6,534 nt of DNA. Source: Elusimicrobiota bacterium (lineage in GTDB: Bacteria; Elusimicrobiota; Elusimicrobia; F11). The stretch spans positions 1 to 6,534 of the forward strand of contig JAKLIS010000081.1 of the NCBI GenBank assembly GCA_022709485.1, given 5' to 3'. Shown piece by piece: positions 4,826 through 6,534 of the stretch (within the stretch, counting starts at the first letter, position 1; every line of letters begins with the position of its first letter). The translations under genes were made by a program, and so were the position numbers. The notes below the pieces were generated by a model. The model saw nothing but the letters and a program-made list of their open reading frames with translations. It was not told the origin of the DNA and did no database searches.

Positions 4826-4850
4826 CTGGACCCCTGCAGTACCGGCACCT
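4826..4850 (-). repeat. Truncated interspersed repeat copy F
   Basis: Read on the minus strand: GGTGCCGGTACTGCAGGGGT followed by CCAG. This matches the head of copies B and D (GGTGCCGGTCCTGCA.GGGT in D) but stops there, with no tail or core. It fills the short gap between two convergent genes, where its GC-rich dyads (CTGCAG, CCGG) could also serve as a bidirectional 3'-end structure. Confidence 0.65.
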
Positions 4851-4871
4851 TATTACCTTATAACTCAACTT

Positions 4872-6534
4872 CTAATTAATGACCGCCACTTTTTTGACTT
4901 GAGGTTTCCGCCCGCTGTTTTTCTCATCAATCACCACAAGATAAATCCCGGAAGCGATAGTGTTTTGGCTGTCATTCCTTCCGTCCCAGGGGGTGATGTG
5001 GAAACCCGCGGGCCTAGTGTCATTCATCAGGTTCCGAACCAGTTGTCCATGAATGTTGTAGATTTTTATTTCGACCAGGCTGTTGCATGAAATCTCGTAG
5101 GCAATATTTACAGATTCATTATTTTTCGCGTTGAAAAAAGTTTTTTCCAAACCGACATTGCTAGGGGTTACCCCACCCATTACTGAGATATTAATGACAT
5201 CTTTGGCGGTGGCGTTCTCACCTACCGCGGCTGTTAATTGGAGTGAATAATAACCAGGTTTTTTAAATGTCGCCCGGGTGGCCGCCGCGTTAGAAGTCTC
5301 TATTTCAACTTGGGAGGAGTCCCCGGCGATTACCAACCATTGATATTTAATCTGGGTATTTAAATTCGGTAGAGATTCGGATAATAACCCGTTCAAAGAT
5401 ATAGATTCGCCAATCTTTGCGACCTGGTCATCCCCCGCGTTTAACGCGGGCATTGGAATTACTTTAATGATGATGGAATCTTGCGCGCTTTCATCTATTC
5501 CGGTAACGAGGAGCTTAAAATTATAGTCACCAGGTTTTTGGAAATTCACAATGGTTTCAAATTGAGTTTTTTCAACCACCTCAATATTTTCTTTCCCCAC
5601 TAGTGGTTCCCATGAAATGTTTTCATTTGAAGATTGGGCGTTCCCAATTAACACCGTCCCGAACAATCGGGCGCGATTAGGCCAAATGATGATGTTAGAG
5701 TTGTCTTCAGTTTTGACTAATAAAGAATCCCCTATTTCAGTTTGGACATTGATGAATACAGTTTTGGGCCCCGCCGTTAACACCCCATCCGATGCCGAGA
5801 ATTTAAATTGGTCGGGACCGCTGTAATCTGGGTTGGGAAAATAAATCGCTTGGTTATTTGAAGCCTCATGATTCAGTATCTGTTGGACCATCGTCGCGTC
5901 TACCGCGCTAATAACCCCATCTTGGTCCATGTCACCACGCAGCGCAAATTCTGGGTTGAGGGTTCCACCGGCATTTAAATTGTTGATAATTATCAGTAAA
6001 TCAATCGGGGTAATAAATCCATCGCTGTTTACATCCCCCATAAAGTAGCGCCGACCGTGTAGCGGCCCCGTGATAAAAGAATAGGTAACGATTTTACCGT
6101 CAGAGTCTGTATCCTCTCCCAAAGAAAATATTTTGGGAGAATTTCTTTTAATTGCGACATTGATATCGTTGATAATGGGAGGATCGTTGACGTTATTAAT
6201 AGTGAACGCCGCCGTTGATGAACCCGCCGCCCCTCCCGGATCCGTCGCCGTGAAAGTGATGACCTCCGTCCCAAACCAAGAAGACGATGAAACTGAAATA
6301 TTCGCCACCCCGTTAACCACCGACACTTTCAGCGCCGCGTTCCCCCCAAAGGACCATTTCGCCTGGCTATCGCTATTGTCAACGTCTGTAACTAGGGTGT
6401 CGAGAACTATCGGCTCAAACGCCTCCCCTTCCTTCACCGCTTGGTCCGGAATGGCCGCCACCACCGGAGCGTCGTTAACCTGAATAACCGTGATGAATAC
6501 TGTTTTGGGCCCCGCCGTTAACACCCCATCCGAT
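4872..6534 (-). CDS. Large secreted protein with cadherin-like, dockerin-like, PKD-like and FlgD-like C-terminal domains; N-terminus beyond right edge
   Basis: The frame is open to the right edge (553 codons visible) and ends at TAG 4872-4874. Residues below count from GTG 6524, which is an internal codon. A cadherin-like domain covers about 17-112 (VNDAPVVAAIPDQ...VITFTATDPGG). A second cadherin-like domain (113-260) opens NDPPIINDINVAI and contains TYSFITGPLHG. It is interrupted at 162-219 by two calcium-binding repeats of dockerin type, GDVNSDGFITPID (ligands D164, N166, D168, D175) and GDMDQDGVISAVD (D198, D200, D202, D209), then resumes at YFPNPDYSGPDQFKFSASDG. A further Ig-like region (261-355) and a PKD-like region (361-448, NAGDDQVAKIGESISLNG) follow. 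The C-terminus (455-550), with VEIKIYNIHGQLVRNL and WDGRNDSQNTIASGIYLV, is a FlgD-like/T9SS-type C-terminal domain. It is likely a cell-surface or extracellular adhesin or scaffold protein. Domain families are well supported; ligand and export route are inferred. Confidence 0.88.
   Translation of the reverse strand, partial: SDGVLTAGPKTVFITVIQVNDAPVVAAIPDQAVKEGEAFEPIVLDTLVTDVDNSDSQAKWSFGGNAALKVSVVNGVANISVSSSSWFGTEVITFTATDPGGAAGSSTAAFTINNVNDPPIINDINVAIKRNSPKIFSLGEDTDSDGKIVTYSFITGPLHGRRYFMGDVNSDGFITPIDLLIIINNLNAGGTLNPEFALRGDMDQDGVISAVDATMVQQILNHEASNNQAIYFPNPDYSGPDQFKFSASDGVLTAGPKTVFINVQTEIGDSLLVKTEDNSNIIIWPNRARLFGTVLIGNAQSSNENISWEPLVGKENIEVVEKTQFETIVNFQKPGDYNFKLLVTGIDESAQDSIIIKVIPMPALNAGDDQVAKIGESISLNGLLSESLPNLNTQIKYQWLVIAGDSSQVEIETSNAAATRATFKKPGYYSLQLTAAVGENATAKDVINISVMGGVTPSNVGLEKTFFNAKNNESVNIAYEISCNSLVEIKIYNIHGQLVRNLMNDTRPAGFHITPWDGRNDSQNTIASGIYLVVIDEKNSGRKPQVKKVAVIN
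5750..5793 (-). repeat. In-frame coding repeat, copy 1
   Basis: This 44-nt stretch, encoding SDGVLTAGPKTVFI at the end of the dockerin-bearing cadherin-like domain, is 43/44 identical to 6491-6534; the only difference seen is A5760 against T6501. The two copies are 741 bp (247 codons) apart, keeping frame. Confidence 0.9.
6491..6534 (-). repeat. In-frame coding repeat, copy 2, cut by the right edge
   Basis: Partner of the repeat at 5750-5793. The match continues to the last base of the window, so the true repeat is longer than 44 nt. It encodes the end of another cadherin-like domain whose main part lies outside the window, implying at least one more similar domain upstream. Confidence 0.9.

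Noticed and set aside
2042..4850. Integron attC sites, because single-gene units alternate with imperfect palindromes
   Set aside because: I could not find paired RYYYAAC and GTTRRRY core sites in the repeats, the copies occur in both orientations, and no integrase is visible.

Overview
The window looks like a chromosomal piece of an uncultured, probably diderm (Gram-negative-type) bacterium. The evidence is a Sec signal-peptide protein, a lipoprotein with a lipobox, and a long secreted cadherin-like/dockerin-like protein ending in a FlgD-type or secretion-type C-terminal domain. That last combination is common in FCB, PVC and several candidate phyla. The sequence does not allow a firmer taxonomic call. 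Base composition is mosaic: sampled 60-base lines are about 62-68% GC in the left-edge gene, about 45% in the two genes from 853 to 1992, 35-40% in the toxin-antitoxin and lipoprotein genes, and about 52% in the zinc-ribbon gene.

Layout. Positions 1-730 (minus strand) hold the N-terminal 243 codons of a GH94-type glycoside phosphorylase that runs off the left edge; it has no stop in the window. Diverging from it are a small secreted protein (853-1278), a possible 39-codon ORF (1280-1399) and an all-alpha HEPN-like protein (1396-1992). These three lie in a tight, possibly translationally coupled run. Next comes a stretch carrying repeats A and B, then a minus-strand BrnT-like toxin and ribbon-helix-helix antitoxin pair (2305-2803) with a recognisable promoter and palindromic operator, then repeat C. 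A lipoprotein of unknown function (2985-3917) follows. After it lies a 203-bp inverted-repeat element (4026-4228) with several internal hairpins, embedded between repeats D and E. A DUF2007-type protein with two zinc ribbons (4274-4819) comes next, then repeat F. The right edge is the C-terminal 553 codons of a large secreted multidomain protein on the minus strand (4872-6534).

Most notable points. (1) Six copies (A-F) of a mosaic, hairpin-forming repeat marked by GGTGCCGG or a degraded form of it occupy the gaps from 2042 to 4850 and bracket the genes there one transcription unit at a time. (2) The toxin promoter is placed so that transcription would begin at the toxin ATG, giving a leaderless mRNA, and an operator-like palindrome fills the -35/-10 spacer. 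(3) A complete two-repeat dockerin-like domain is inserted inside a cadherin-like domain of the right-edge protein. (4) A 44-nt, in-frame, 43/44-identical repeat 741 bp apart in that gene suggests recent domain duplication. The genes do not form one obvious pathway. The middle of the window reads as an accessory region built up between two carbohydrate- or surface-related genes.
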